IMG/VR virus record: IMGVR_UViG_3300017708_000561
Span: 1 to 39,619 of that record
Strand: one strand, 5' to 3'
DNA length: 39,619 nucleotides
Origin: a virus
Positions 1-7,555 of the stretch are shown here, piece after piece. The position numbers and the translations under genes were made by a program. The notes under the pieces were generated by a model. That model saw only the letters and a program-made list of their open reading frames with translations, made no database searches and was not told the origin of the DNA. The stretch's first letter is position 1. Every line of letters begins with the position of its first letter.

Positions 1-450
1 AAAACTAGTTAATGGGAACTCTATTCCATCTAGGAATATTTTAGTATAAACATTACCATTGTTAACGTTACTACTTTTACCCACGTACTTATTGTTTTCA
101 AAGAGCCACATACCATCACTTCTGTAGATATCATATGTAGGATTCTCTAATATGTCTTGAGCAGTGTTTGCAAGCGCCCATGGTGCAAGTAGGTCATCAT
201 CATCTAATCTATATATGTAATTATACTTACATTGCTTATATCCCCAATCTAACTTAGCTCCTATAGATGAAAATCTTTCTTTATGATTTATAATTCTTAT
301 ATTAGGCTGATCTAATTTATAATCAACTTCTGCATTATCATTTATTATAACCATCTCACATTGTGGAGGTAGTTCTTGTCTTAAAAAAGACTCAATAGCT
401 TCTTCTAATAAGTGATGTCTTTTATATGTAAGTGTTAAAACTGATATCAT
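1..450 (-). CDS. Family 2 glycosyltransferase, C-terminus cut by window edge
   Basis: The reading frame starts at the ATG at 450 and stays open to base 1, so only the first 150 codons are visible. The N-terminus MISVLTLTYKR is the usual GT2 (GT-A fold) first beta strand. Residues 19-23 (ESFLR) and the later IINDN match the donor-binding start of the fold, and an acidic run RLDDDD near residue 85 fits the DxD metal/nucleotide-sugar site. Its ATG overlaps the stop of the fucosyltransferase gene (ATGA), so the two are probably translated together. Known of the family: sugar transfer from a nucleotide sugar. The acceptor cannot be told from sequence; host surface glycan or virion glycan are both possible. 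Confidence 0.85.
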   Translation of the reverse strand, partial: MISVLTLTYKRHHLLEEAIESFLRQELPPQCEMVIINDNAEVDYKLDQPNIRIINHKERFSSIGAKLDWGYKQCKYNYIYRLDDDDLLAPWALANTAQDILENPTYDIYRSDGMWLFENNKYVGKSSNVNNGNVYTKIFLDGIEFPLTSF

Positions 451-1223
451 TTTGGTAATATTATTCCATTATTAAAATAGGTTGGTAATATTGTCCATCC
501 TTTACAATACATATCACTCCACTTACTAGGACCTTCAGGTCCAAACCATGTTTCTGGAGCAACAACTATTTTTTTAGGATGTCTTGAAAGATAAGCTGCC
601 CACCAACTAAACGATGAGTTAGATATTACAAAATGATTACACATGGACATTATCCATAATTGTTCATGAGTTTTCCACCCTTGGAGGTAGGTAACTGGTT
701 TGTCAAACTTTAGTTTTTCTTTACACCACTCTAAGTCATCACTGGCAACAAGTATATGATCAGTATCAGGAATCAAACTTAAACCAGAATAAATATAATC
801 TTCTGAAACAGTAGGATGATGATTAGGATATGTAAGGTAGTCTCCTCTTCTAATGTTTACAACTGTAACAGTTTTTTCTTTATTAGCTATAACAGGAAGT
901 GCTTCTTCTACTGTATAAATAAATGAACAAGAAGGTGAATATTTTTCTACTATTTCATCACTGTACTCTTCAAAATATTTTTCACTTTGAAAGTATCCGC
1001 TATATACTATAGCTGTCTCATCTCTAGCTTCAAAGTTTGGTATAAACTGAAACTTTCTGAAAATATTTTCATCATACTTGTTATCTTGGTACTGTAAGCT
1101 GTGTCTACTAATTTTAAGCTCTCTGTTTTGCTTACGAGATTGTGCATAAGCATGAGCAATCATAAACATTTGATTACCTAGTCTACCTCCTAATGATGGT
1201 ATTATATACTCTTTACCAGACAT
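447..1223 (-). CDS. Alpha-1,2-fucosyltransferase (GT11 family)
   Basis: 258 aa, close to the usual GT11 length. All the family landmarks are visible: GGRLGNQMF at residues 12-20 (GDP-fucose fold start), NIRRGDYL at 123-130 (the family's HxRRxD motif, here with N in place of H), SNSSFSWW at 200-207 and APETWFG at 221-227. Known of the family: transfers fucose from GDP-fucose to a galactose. No GDP-fucose synthesis genes are in the window, so the donor would come from the host or from genes to the left. It overlaps the GroES-like gene upstream by 11 nt and the GT2 gene downstream by 4 nt, forming a glycosylation pair at the end of this operon. A role in altering host capsule or virion glycans is inference. 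Confidence 0.93.
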   Translation of the reverse strand: MSGKEYIIPSLGGRLGNQMFMIAHAYAQSRKQNRELKISRHSLQYQDNKYDENIFRKFQFIPNFEARDETAIVYSGYFQSEKYFEEYSDEIVEKYSPSCSFIYTVEEALPVIANKEKTVTVVNIRRGDYLTYPNHHPTVSEDYIYSGLSLIPDTDHILVASDDLEWCKEKLKFDKPVTYLQGWKTHEQLWIMSMCNHFVISNSSFSWWAAYLSRHPKKIVVAPETWFGPEGPSKWSDMYCKGWTILPTYFNNGIILPK

Positions 1224-1506
1224 GGATTATATCAAAAGGAGAAACAAGTAGTACATCTTTCTCATCAGATAAAGGAATAACCATTGCATCTTTTAACTTT
1301 CCTGGATCTACTAATACTGTATCACCAGCTTTTACAATCTTTACTATATCTCCAACATCATAAACTTTAAGTTTAGACATCTTTTTTAGCATCTGACGTT
1401 GTAACTCTTCTTTAGTGTTCTCGTCAACTATAATTTTACTCTCATCTTTCTTAGGAATCTCTACATATATTCTATTTCCTAAAAGTTTTTTGTACGACTT
1501 TGCCAT
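1213..1506 (-). CDS. GroES-like co-chaperonin (Cpn10)
   Basis: 97 aa, the size of GroES. The order of strands fits the Cpn10 barrel: NRIYVEIPKKDE near the start, then a lysine-rich segment where the mobile loop would be, KVYDVGDIVKIVKAGDTVLVD in the middle (the VKxGDxVL signature) and LLVSPFDIIHVW at the end, like the IVRESDILAI end of GroES. Phage GroES substitutes such as T4 gp31 are known to let host GroEL fold large capsid proteins; that role here is inference. The gene follows the 99-aa gene with 1 nt between and overlaps the fucosyltransferase. The mobile loop region (about residues 20-45) is unlike host GroES, which is common in phage versions. Confidence 0.8.
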   Translation of the reverse strand: MAKSYKKLLGNRIYVEIPKKDESKIIVDENTKEELQRQMLKKMSKLKVYDVGDIVKIVKAGDTVLVDPGKLKDAMVIPLSDEKDVLLVSPFDIIHVW

Positions 1507-1507
1507 T

Positions 1508-1807
1508 TTATTCTATGTTTGTTAGTTTTTTAAATCTTTCAATATCTTCTCCATATAAGTAAGCTTCTGTCTGGTAAACTTCTACTTTCTTTTTAGTGCC
1601 AATAACCTTATTGTTCTTATGGTTAATGTTAGGCACCTCTGTAATGCGTTCATGCATGTCATCTAACAACACAACTACTGTGTCATCATTCATCTGAACG
1701 CTACGGATTACTTTATTAAGGTTAATACTGTCTTCGTACTCTTTGTACTCTACAGGATCTGTGTCCTGTATAGCTTCTTTACGTGTATAAAAGAATTGGT
1801 TTTTCAT
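1508..1807 (-). CDS. Hypothetical protein, 99 aa
   Basis: Not recognised. The sequence is polar, with no signal peptide or membrane segment. The middle (about residues 33-60) alternates hydrophobic and polar residues (IRSVQMNDDTVVVLLDD), suggesting a small beta-rich fold. It lies between an HNH-like gene (4-nt overlap) and the GroES-like gene (1 nt apart), so it belongs to the recA operon. Support is the operon spacing and intact frame only. Confidence 0.75.
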   Translation of the reverse strand: MKNQFFYTRKEAIQDTDPVEYKEYEDSINLNKVIRSVQMNDDTVVVLLDDMHERITEVPNINHKNNKVIGTKKKVEVYQTEAYLYGEDIERFKKLTNIE

Positions 1808-2217
1808 ATGTTTAGTTTATATTTGTCTATTAGATACTCACGTATCTCATTTATTTTTTTATATCTATAGATATCAGATTCTACATTAGCATGTTCATCA
1901 GCTGTCAAAAGTATAATATTTTCTTTAAGATTCCTAAATTGTGGATATTTACTTTTAGGAAGTATGTGATGAAAATATAAACTTAGTGCTTCTTTACCTA
2001 AATAAGTTTCACTAACTTCAGACTTGTGAGGTCTTTCTTTCCAAATCTCTTTGAATGTTATATGATCTGTGTTTGGTTGGGATTTTCCAACACTAGCCCT
2101 TTTTTTAAGAGCTAATGTTGGTTTTTTAAATCCTTTGTTTACAGATAATTGTTTTCTAGGTTTATGTTGAAAGCAATACTCAGAATCTGAGTTCTTTCCA
2201 CACACTAAACATTTCAT
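1804..2217 (-). CDS. HNH-type nuclease with N-terminal zinc site
   Basis: 137 aa. Residues 3-6 (CLVC) and C15/H18 could bind zinc. The C-terminal part carries an HNH-like arrangement: HHILPKSKYP at 83-92, N97/N100 in a RNLKENIILL stretch, and H109 in DEHAN, all in the spacing expected of a beta-beta-alpha-metal nuclease. It overlaps the recA stop/start by 4 nt and so is made with the recombinase. This suggests a recombination endonuclease of the NinG/Rap type rather than a free-standing homing enzyme, but the sequence does not decide between them. The middle (20-60) is basic and probably contacts DNA. Confidence 0.65.
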   Translation of the reverse strand: MKCLVCGKNSDSEYCFQHKPRKQLSVNKGFKKPTLALKKRASVGKSQPNTDHITFKEIWKERPHKSEVSETYLGKEALSLYFHHILPKSKYPQFRNLKENIILLTADEHANVESDIYRYKKINEIREYLIDKYKLNI

Positions 2218-3299
2218 AGTTCAGGTGTGTCAAATAAGTCTGCTGTAAGTTCTTGAGGCGCTATCACTTCAATAGAGCTTACAGTCTCACTTTTTTTTTC
2301 TTCTTGTTCCACACCAGTTATAGCGTTTATAAGTTTACTTTTAAGATCTCCAAAGAAGTTAACATCCTCTAGTATCATTTGCTTAAATTCTTCTAAGTCA
2401 TATTTGATACCATCAAAAGTGTATGTCTTACCATACTTACGACCTAATTCAAACTCATGTAGTAATTTTAGAGTCTCTCCCACCTTATCAATACCTACAC
2501 CATAAATAATCTCAAACTCTGATTTTTGATATGGAGGGCTCATTTTGTTTTTAGTAGCTTTCACTCTTGTAATGTTACCATAAACTTCTTGACCTTCTTT
2601 TGCTAGTGACCTACCCACTTCTATTCTACAATCAGAATAAAACTTAAGAGCATGTCCACCTTGAGTTGTAGTTGGGTTACCAAACATAACACCAATCTTC
2701 TCACGATACTGCGAGATTACAATTATACATGTGTTTGTATTGTGAGCAATGCTTTTAATTTTTGGATAAGCGCCACTGTTCAGTCTAGCTTTCTTACCAA
2801 TTGCATGATCTCCTACATCACCATCTAATACAGATTTAGGAATAAGTGATGAATCTGAATCTATGATTAATAAATCCACTCCACCTGACTGCATCATTTC
2901 TACAGCAATGTTAAATCCTTCCTCACCTGAAGACGGCTGAGCAATTAGCATCTGTGATGTATCTACACCAAGTGCTTCAAAGTAGTTCTTATCAACAGCA
3001 TGTTCGCCATCTATATATACTACCTTTCCTCCTTTAGCTTGACAGCTAGCTACAGCATGTCCACATATAGTGGACTTACCTGTACCTTCCCAGCCCATAA
3101 GCTCATACATTTTACCCTTTACAAAACCTCCTACACCTAATGTAATCCAATCAAACCCAATTGATCCTGTACTGATTGCATCATATGTACCTTCTGTTTT
3201 GCTGTCTAATGCTAATACGGTTCCCTTACCATATTGCTTGTTTAATTTTTCCAGTGCTTCCTGGAACTTGTCTACGGTTGTTTCTTGTTTTTTTGCCAT
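2214..3299 (-). CDS. recA: RecA-type recombinase
   Basis: 361 aa, near bacterial RecA length. Visible motifs: Walker A GWEGTGKST (69-77), the catalytic glutamate in YIDGEHAVD (E99), Walker B LLIIDSD (143-149), loop-1 region GDVGDHAIGKKAR (160-172), the sensor glutamine in SQYR (Q197) and loop 2 GVMFGNPTTTQGGHALKF (203-220), almost identical to bacterial RecA. Known of the family: ATP-driven strand exchange on single-stranded DNA. It is much closer to cellular RecA than to T4 UvsX. It is the first gene of its transcript: a consensus promoter lies 25 bases upstream and a terminator insulates it from the ribonucleotide reductase genes. The start is the only ATG that keeps the N-terminal helix and follows an A/T-rich leader. 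Confidence 0.95.
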   Translation of the reverse strand: MAKKQETTVDKFQEALEKLNKQYGKGTVLALDSKTEGTYDAISTGSIGFDWITLGVGGFVKGKMYELMGWEGTGKSTICGHAVASCQAKGGKVVYIDGEHAVDKNYFEALGVDTSQMLIAQPSSGEEGFNIAVEMMQSGGVDLLIIDSDSSLIPKSVLDGDVGDHAIGKKARLNSGAYPKIKSIAHNTNTCIIVISQYREKIGVMFGNPTTTQGGHALKFYSDCRIEVGRSLAKEGQEVYGNITRVKATKNKMSPPYQKSEFEIIYGVGIDKVGETLKLLHEFELGRKYGKTYTFDGIKYDLEEFKQMILEDVNFFGDLKSKLINAITGVEQEEKKSETVSSIEVIAPQELTADLFDTPEL

Positions 3300-3323
3300 T
3301 CTTAATTATTTAATTGTTACATA

Positions 3324-3355
3324 CAAATATACTAAATTCCACTCTATTTTACAAA
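3324..3355 (-). promoter_or_regulatory. Bacteroidetes-type promoter for recA operon
   Basis: Read on the minus strand: TTTG (3355-3352), 20 nt, then TATATTTG (3331-3324). This matches the known Bacteroidetes consensus TTTG, 19-21 nt, TAnnTTTG. The upstream TTTG lies directly next to the T-run of the terminator, so one transcript ends where the next begins. The recA start codon is about 25 nt downstream of the -7 element. Confidence 0.8.
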
Positions 3356-3440
3356 CAAAAAAAGGCCTTAGATTTCTCCAAGGCCCCTTTCACAATTAAA
3401 AACAGAACAGAAATACTTAATTCAAATTTTGTACCCCCAC
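3355..3440 (-). ncRNA. Candidate small RNA antisense to phage translation leaders
   Basis: A full-consensus promoter (3445-3476) and a strong terminator (3357-3387) bracket about 80 nt with no plausible gene, which defines a short transcript. Its middle (complement of 3392-3409) reads TGTTCTGTTTTTAATTGT. Fifteen of these bases (3395-3409) are the exact complement of the leader just before the start at 30440 (30442-30456), and sixteen (3392-3407) of the leader before the start at 14130 (14133-14148). Pairing would cover the ribosome landing area. The leader pattern is A/T-rich and recurs, so part of the match may be low complexity. It could instead be just an untranslated end of the nrd transcript. 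Confidence 0.45.
3357..3387 (-). terminator. Rho-independent terminator
   Basis: On the minus strand the stem GGCCTT/AAGGCC (3385-3380 with 3369-3364) encloses an extra GA/TC pair and a GAAA tetraloop, followed by seven T (3363-3357). It would end transcripts coming from the ribonucleotide reductase genes and from the small promoter at 3445-3476. Confidence 0.88.
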
Positions 3441-3444
3441 AGTT

Positions 3445-3476
3445 CAAAGTTATAAAATGTATTTCAAACTACCAAA
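3445..3476 (-). promoter_or_regulatory. Bacteroidetes-type promoter ahead of a terminator
   Basis: Minus strand: TTTG (3476-3473), 20 nt, TAACTTTG (3452-3445), a full match to TTTG-N20-TAnnTTTG with the same spacing as the recA promoter. It lies downstream of the nrdA stop and upstream of the terminator, so its transcript would be about 80 nt unless it reads through into recA. Confidence 0.65.
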
Positions 3477-3516
3477 CTAAATTTGTTAGAAGTGTACATT
3501 TTTATAATCAACTTGG

Positions 3517-5142
3517 TTAGCCTTCACAGCTTGCACACTCTAAAATGTTACGTGCAAATGCTTGTGCTGAACTTTGACTGAACTGATAGTAGAGAGTTTT
3601 AACACCCTCTTCATGAGCGTAAAGATATAGTTGATTAATATCTTTAGCTGATACACTAGGATCTATCATAAGGTTTAAACTCTGTGACTGATCAATGAAC
3701 TTTTGTCTTTGCGCAGCCTGCAGTACTATCTCCTTAGGACTAATCTCTATAAATGATTTGAATACTCCCTTAGTGGGAAATTTTAAATGTTGGACAGATC
3801 CATCTTTTTTAAGAATGGACTCCCATGTTTCATCGTTGTTAAGATCATACTTCTCAAGCTCAGCTTCCAAGAAAGGATTCTTATATACTGTCTTACTCTT
3901 AGCAAGATCTTTGATGAAATAATTAGATTTTATTGGTTCAATACCCATAGATACTGCACCATGTATAAACGAACTAGATTTAGTTGGTGCTACAGCTATC
4001 AGTGTAGTGTTAGCATAACCATCTCTAATTGATTTGTATCCTTTAGCATCGTGTAACCACTTAGATGCCTCTTCAGCTCTTTCTTTTATAGTACTGAATA
4101 TCTGGTGATTAAGTTGCTTAGCTTCTAAAGACTCAAACTCTACAAGCTTAGACTGGAACAAAGAGTGATACCCTAACACACCAAGTCCAATAGCTCTGTG
4201 ATCTTTTGCAAACCTATAAGCTCTTCTCATACCAGGAAGGTGTTCTGCTTTTTGAATAAACTCATTCATTACAGCATTCAAGAACAGTACATATGTTTCT
4301 ATAGCATCTGTTTCTTTTATCTCGTCCCAATGTAATAAGTTGATAGATCCTAAACAACACACAAAGCTATTGAAGCTGTCTGTTGGTAGTTGTATCTCAC
4401 TACATAAGTTGGACGCTGTGATTTTATATCCAAGCTCTTCGTATGGTGTATTCTTGTTTGAGTTGTCAGAGAACATGATATATGGAAATCCAAATTCATT
4501 ACGTCTTTGAATTATCTTGGCCCATATCTTACGCTTCTCCTTACTCCCAGCTTTCATGCTTTTTAACCATGCATCACTCACTGTAATACCATACTGAAGA
4601 TTCTGAATAGGGTTACCTTCGGTACCAATATCTAGGAATTCTTCTATGTCATCGTGCTCTACTGGTAAGTAAACTGCACAAGCACCACGTCTAGCAGCAG
4701 ATTGTTTACACACATCTACTACAGTGTCATACATTCTAGCATAGTGAATAGGTCCATCAGCTTGTCCACCAGTACTAATTTTAGTTCCTCTTGGTCTAAT
4801 GTTACCTAAATAAGCACTTGTACCTCCTCCATACTTAGACATCATACCTATCTCACGACCTGCATTTAGTATGCTATCTAGTGTATCATCTACATTAGAT
4901 CCATAGCAACTGATAGGTAAACCTTTTTGCTTACCAAAGTTAATCCACACAGGTGTTGATAGTGAATAGTATCCTTTTGCCATGTAGTCTTCAAACTTGC
5001 ATGCAAAGTCTTTAATAGCTAAATACTTTTCAGCAATATTAGCTATGTCTCTTACTCGTTGTTCAGGGGATTCATCTATATATCCTCTGGACAAGAATGT
5101 TCTACTGTCTTTGTTAAGCCAGTAATATCTTTTGTACTCCAT
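3517..5142 (-). CDS. nrdA: Ribonucleoside-diphosphate reductase alpha subunit (class I)
   Basis: 541 aa, short because the N-terminal ATP-cone regulatory domain is absent; the protein starts directly in the catalytic region. Visible residues: C79 in ISCYG and C262/C263 in FVCCLG (the pair oxidised in each turnover), NLCSE at 245-249 with the thiyl-radical C247 and E249, and a C-terminal CASC (C536, C539) that passes electrons from thioredoxin. Known role: ribonucleotide to deoxyribonucleotide reduction with the beta subunit encoded just upstream. Loss of the ATP cone would remove dATP shut-off, useful to a phage; that consequence is inference. No phage thioredoxin or glutaredoxin gene is seen nearby. 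Confidence 0.95.
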   Translation of the reverse strand: MEYKRYYWLNKDSRTFLSRGYIDESPEQRVRDIANIAEKYLAIKDFACKFEDYMAKGYYSLSTPVWINFGKQKGLPISCYGSNVDDTLDSILNAGREIGMMSKYGGGTSAYLGNIRPRGTKISTGGQADGPIHYARMYDTVVDVCKQSAARRGACAVYLPVEHDDIEEFLDIGTEGNPIQNLQYGITVSDAWLKSMKAGSKEKRKIWAKIIQRRNEFGFPYIMFSDNSNKNTPYEELGYKITASNLCSEIQLPTDSFNSFVCCLGSINLLHWDEIKETDAIETYVLFLNAVMNEFIQKAEHLPGMRRAYRFAKDHRAIGLGVLGYHSLFQSKLVEFESLEAKQLNHQIFSTIKERAEEASKWLHDAKGYKSIRDGYANTTLIAVAPTKSSSFIHGAVSMGIEPIKSNYFIKDLAKSKTVYKNPFLEAELEKYDLNNDETWESILKKDGSVQHLKFPTKGVFKSFIEISPKEIVLQAAQRQKFIDQSQSLNLMIDPSVSAKDINQLYLYAHEEGVKTLYYQFSQSSAQAFARNILECASCEG

Positions 5143-5152
5143 GTTGATTTAT

Positions 5153-5293
5153 TTAAATTGTTCTGTTTCTTCTTTTACCGTCCCATTGGACTTTCTTGGA
5201 TTTACCCAACATCCTAAATCTAGAAACTCTTTGATTAAAGTTTCCTCTTTCTGTGTTTAGTTGAGTGTTACCATTAGTTTGCTCTGTTATCAT
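5153..5293 (-). CDS. Small basic protein between nrdB and nrdA, 46 aa
   Basis: This frame fills the gap between the two reductase genes: ATG at 5293 is 10 nt after the nrdB stop, and its stop is 10 nt before the nrdA start. The peptide starts MITEQTNGNTQ and is rich in Arg, Lys and Asn, especially at its end (GKRRNRTI). No homology is recognised. The tight fit in the operon is the only support; it could be an untranslated spacer. Confidence 0.5.
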   Translation of the reverse strand: MITEQTNGNTQLNTERGNFNQRVSRFRMLGKSKKVQWDGKRRNRTI

Positions 5294-5303
5294 TATATTA
5301 TAT

Positions 5304-6284
5304 TTAGAATAGATCATCTTCAGTGATGCTCTTGCTTTTCTTATTGTAGTCCACACTTTTCTTATAGAAGAAGTCTCCTTCTTTAGTCCCTGTAATTTCT
5401 ATGTCAAACCACTTAGTTGATGATATCAGATCTTTATCTACATCAAATATAGAATCCATTCCTATCTTTTCTAGAGAGTTGTTAAACCTGTTCATGATAA
5501 AATGTTGTATTGTTTCTTTAGGTAGAAAACTAAGTTCTCCTTTCTCAAAGATCCAATCTAGTATACCACACTCAGCAACATAAGCTTTCTTACAAGCTGA
5601 ATAGATTAAGTTCTCAAACTCTGCATCAAACCAATCAGGATTCTCTTTCTTAATGATGTTAATAATCTCAGCACCAAAGTTACCATGTATCTCCTCTTCT
5701 TTACTAGTGGCCTCAACAACGTTAGATATACCTTTCAGTACATTTCTTTCTTTGTTAAAGCTCATCATAATTAAGAACTGACTAAATAGACTTACGTGCT
5801 CTATAAATAGTGAAAACAATAGTACAGACTTAGTGTACATCTTATTATCTCTAGAGCGTGTACCGTCTAAGTACTTCTTTAAGTACTTAAGTCTACCTTC
5901 TATTGCAGGCACCTCTATAACGTTCTGAAATTCTTTTTCTAAACCTAGTATTCTTAACAGTCTAGCATAAGCATCTTTATGTCTAACTTCTGATTCAGCA
6001 AATGTCATTCCTACATCACCCACCTCTGTAATAGGCATACGTTTATACATATCAGCCCAGAAGGTTTTTACATTTACTTCTATTTGTGCAATAGCAAGCA
6101 TGGTCTTCTTGATAACATCACGTTCTTGGTCACTAATTGTAACCTTGAAGTCCTGTATGTCTTCTGTAAAATTAAACTCTGTATCAATCCAATACGAGTG
6201 TCTGATTGCATCCTTGTAGTCTAATAACTGTGGATATTCATAAGGGAGAATATTTACCCTTGTCATAAAAATGTCTTTGTTCAT
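5304..6284 (-). CDS. nrdB: Ribonucleoside-diphosphate reductase beta subunit (class I)
   Basis: 326 aa ferritin-like protein. The di-iron ligands can be placed: E69 in AQIEVN, E99 and H102 in SEVRH, E162 in FIEHV, and E197/H200 in EEEIH. Y106, four residues after H102, is in the position of the radical tyrosine. The acidic tail ending TEDDLF is the usual peptide that docks onto the alpha subunit. The first ligand is Glu where E. coli NrdB has Asp, as in several other class I groups. It overlaps the upstream 109-aa gene by 4 nt and is followed by a tiny gene and nrdA. Order beta then alpha is the reverse of E. coli. Confidence 0.95.
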   Translation of the reverse strand: MNKDIFMTRVNILPYEYPQLLDYKDAIRHSYWIDTEFNFTEDIQDFKVTISDQERDVIKKTMLAIAQIEVNVKTFWADMYKRMPITEVGDVGMTFAESEVRHKDAYARLLRILGLEKEFQNVIEVPAIEGRLKYLKKYLDGTRSRDNKMYTKSVLLFSLFIEHVSLFSQFLIMMSFNKERNVLKGISNVVEATSKEEEIHGNFGAEIINIIKKENPDWFDAEFENLIYSACKKAYVAECGILDWIFEKGELSFLPKETIQHFIMNRFNNSLEKIGMDSIFDVDKDLISSTKWFDIEITGTKEGDFFYKKSVDYNKKSKSITEDDLF

Positions 6285-6610
6285 GTTGTTATAGGTTTAC
6301 CGTTTTTATCTAGGTTTATAGATCTTAACCTTTCTTCGATTTCAAACTCAATTTTTAACATGAGTGATATCTTTTCTTCCAGCTCTGATTGAATTATTCT
6401 ACCTACATAAGGCATAATGTCTGGAAGGTTAGTATCAACTCTAGGTAGTCCACGAATCGTTGAGATTTCTCTATATTCAAATCCTTCTATTTTCAAGAAG
6501 TCTATGAATGCTAAGTTTAAGAACTGCACTACAGAAGGAACATCTATTATAAGTCCTTCTCCTGTGCAAACTAGTTCATATGTTTGATTAAATTGTTTTG
6601 CTGTTCTCAT
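6281..6610 (-). CDS. Hypothetical protein, 109 aa
   Basis: Not recognised. The start chosen is the ATG at 6610 (MRTAKQFNQ), which overlaps the stop of the tiny upstream gene as TGATG; a longer frame from 6634 is possible but would run further into that gene. Mixed alpha/beta, with a glutamate-rich helix at the end (EEKISLMLKIEFEIEERL). Its stop overlaps the nrdB start (ATGA), so it is translated with the reductase genes. No membrane segment. Confidence 0.75.
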   Translation of the reverse strand: MRTAKQFNQTYELVCTGEGLIIDVPSVVQFLNLAFIDFLKIEGFEYREISTIRGLPRVDTNLPDIMPYVGRIIQSELEEKISLMLKIEFEIEERLRSINLDKNGKPITT

Positions 6611-6774
6611 CACCATGTTATTGTTTGATACCAATAGGGACTAGAAGTCTTCTCAGGCTGTATACCTAAGGACTCTTTTTTCTCTGAAAGGTGTGTGATT
6701 AACATCTCAGCCTCTGAGTCTGAAATGTGATTATCGGACAGCAAATCTACTATAATTTTTCCAATTGTTCTCAT
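6610..6774 (-). CDS. Small hypothetical protein, 54 aa
   Basis: ATG at 6774, stop TGA at 6610-6612. The peptide begins MRTIGKIIVDLLSDNHISDSEA and ends PYWYQTITW. An amphipathic helix pair is likely in the first half. The stop shares bases with the next start (TGATG), the same coupling seen throughout this operon. The gap to the DnaA-like gene upstream is only 15 nt. No function is recognised. Confidence 0.65.
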   Translation of the reverse strand: MRTIGKIIVDLLSDNHISDSEAEMLITHLSEKKESLGIQPEKTSSPYWYQTITW

Positions 6775-6789
6775 AATATTTTGTAAAAT

Positions 6790-7176
6790 TTAAGATATTT
6801 CTTCTAATTGTTTCTCCATTTGAAAGATTCTTTGTTTCATCCTTCTTATTTGTCTATGTATAGTTCTTTTAGTTTCGACACTATCCTTGCTAAGTTCTTC
6901 TTCCACTTCATTAAGAAATGGATTAAATCTATTTCTAAAATCTCTATCAAACTCATACAAATTCTTGTACTGTCTGAGACCATATAATACAGTAGCATGA
7001 TCAAAACCACCAATAGTATTACCTACAGCAGTTAAACTCATACCATCTGATGCGTGGTTATAAGCTAAGTTATAATATAAAAATCTGATGTGAACTATGT
7101 TTCTCTTTCTAGTTTTCTCTGATAAGTCTACATTAAAGTAGTCTTCTACCAACTGTTTAATTCTCTTGGTTGTCAT
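6790..7176 (-). CDS. DnaA domain IV-like DNA-binding protein
   Basis: 128 aa. Residues 46-72 (SLTAVGNTIGG then FDHATVLYGLRQY) reproduce the helix-turn-helix of DnaA domain IV, including the GGxDHxTVL signature (56-64) that reads DnaA boxes. The AAA+ domain of DnaA is missing; instead a basic coiled-coil-like tail (about 95-126) follows. Known: this domain binds TTATCCACA-type boxes. The window has three such-like boxes at 29867-29895, a plausible target; that link is inference. It might start replication of the phage, or interfere with host DnaA. The start overlaps the end of the 132-aa gene by 20 nt. Confidence 0.82.
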   Translation of the reverse strand: MTTKRIKQLVEDYFNVDLSEKTRKRNIVHIRFLYYNLAYNHASDGMSLTAVGNTIGGFDHATVLYGLRQYKNLYEFDRDFRNRFNPFLNEVEEELSKDSVETKRTIHRQIRRMKQRIFQMEKQLEEIS

Positions 7177-7555
7177 CTACCTCCTTGTTTTCAGTTAATT
7201 TTGATTCAAGTGTAATTACAGCTTTAGTCATTGCATCTAGTTCTGCTGCTTTTCTTGAAGAGTATTTACCAGTCTTTTTTTCATCATTTATATGATAAGA
7301 AAATTTCTTTGTCTTCCAGTCATGTGTTATGTTCACTATTACATTATTCTCATCAAACATATTTAAACTGGCTCTACCTCCCTCTTCAAATATTGTTGTT
7401 ATTTGATCATCTGTAATACCAGATTTAATCATGAACTCTTTGAAAGAGTCATCTTCTTTGAATTCATTTGCTGAAGCCAAAAGTTTTTCTAGAAACCACT
7501 CCTTTAATTTACTTTTTGTAAGAGGGTTTTCATTCATTAATTTTTTTGCATCCAT
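7157..7555 (-). CDS. Hypothetical protein, 132 aa
   Basis: Not recognised. The first third is helical and acidic. The middle has a short beta-rich patch (IVNITHDWKTKKFSYHIN) that looks like a small strand-loop-strand unit, followed by a helix beginning SSRKAAELDAMTKAV; that pattern (display of a modified residue then a helix starting SRKAAE) resembles small phage domains that use double-stranded RNA-binding-like folds, but this is weak. The acidic C-terminus is encoded in a region overlapping the DnaA-like gene. Confidence 0.7.
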   Translation of the reverse strand: MDAKKLMNENPLTKSKLKEWFLEKLLASANEFKEDDSFKEFMIKSGITDDQITTIFEEGGRASLNMFDENNVIVNITHDWKTKKFSYHINDEKKTGKYSSRKAAELDAMTKAVITLESKLTENKEVDDNQEN

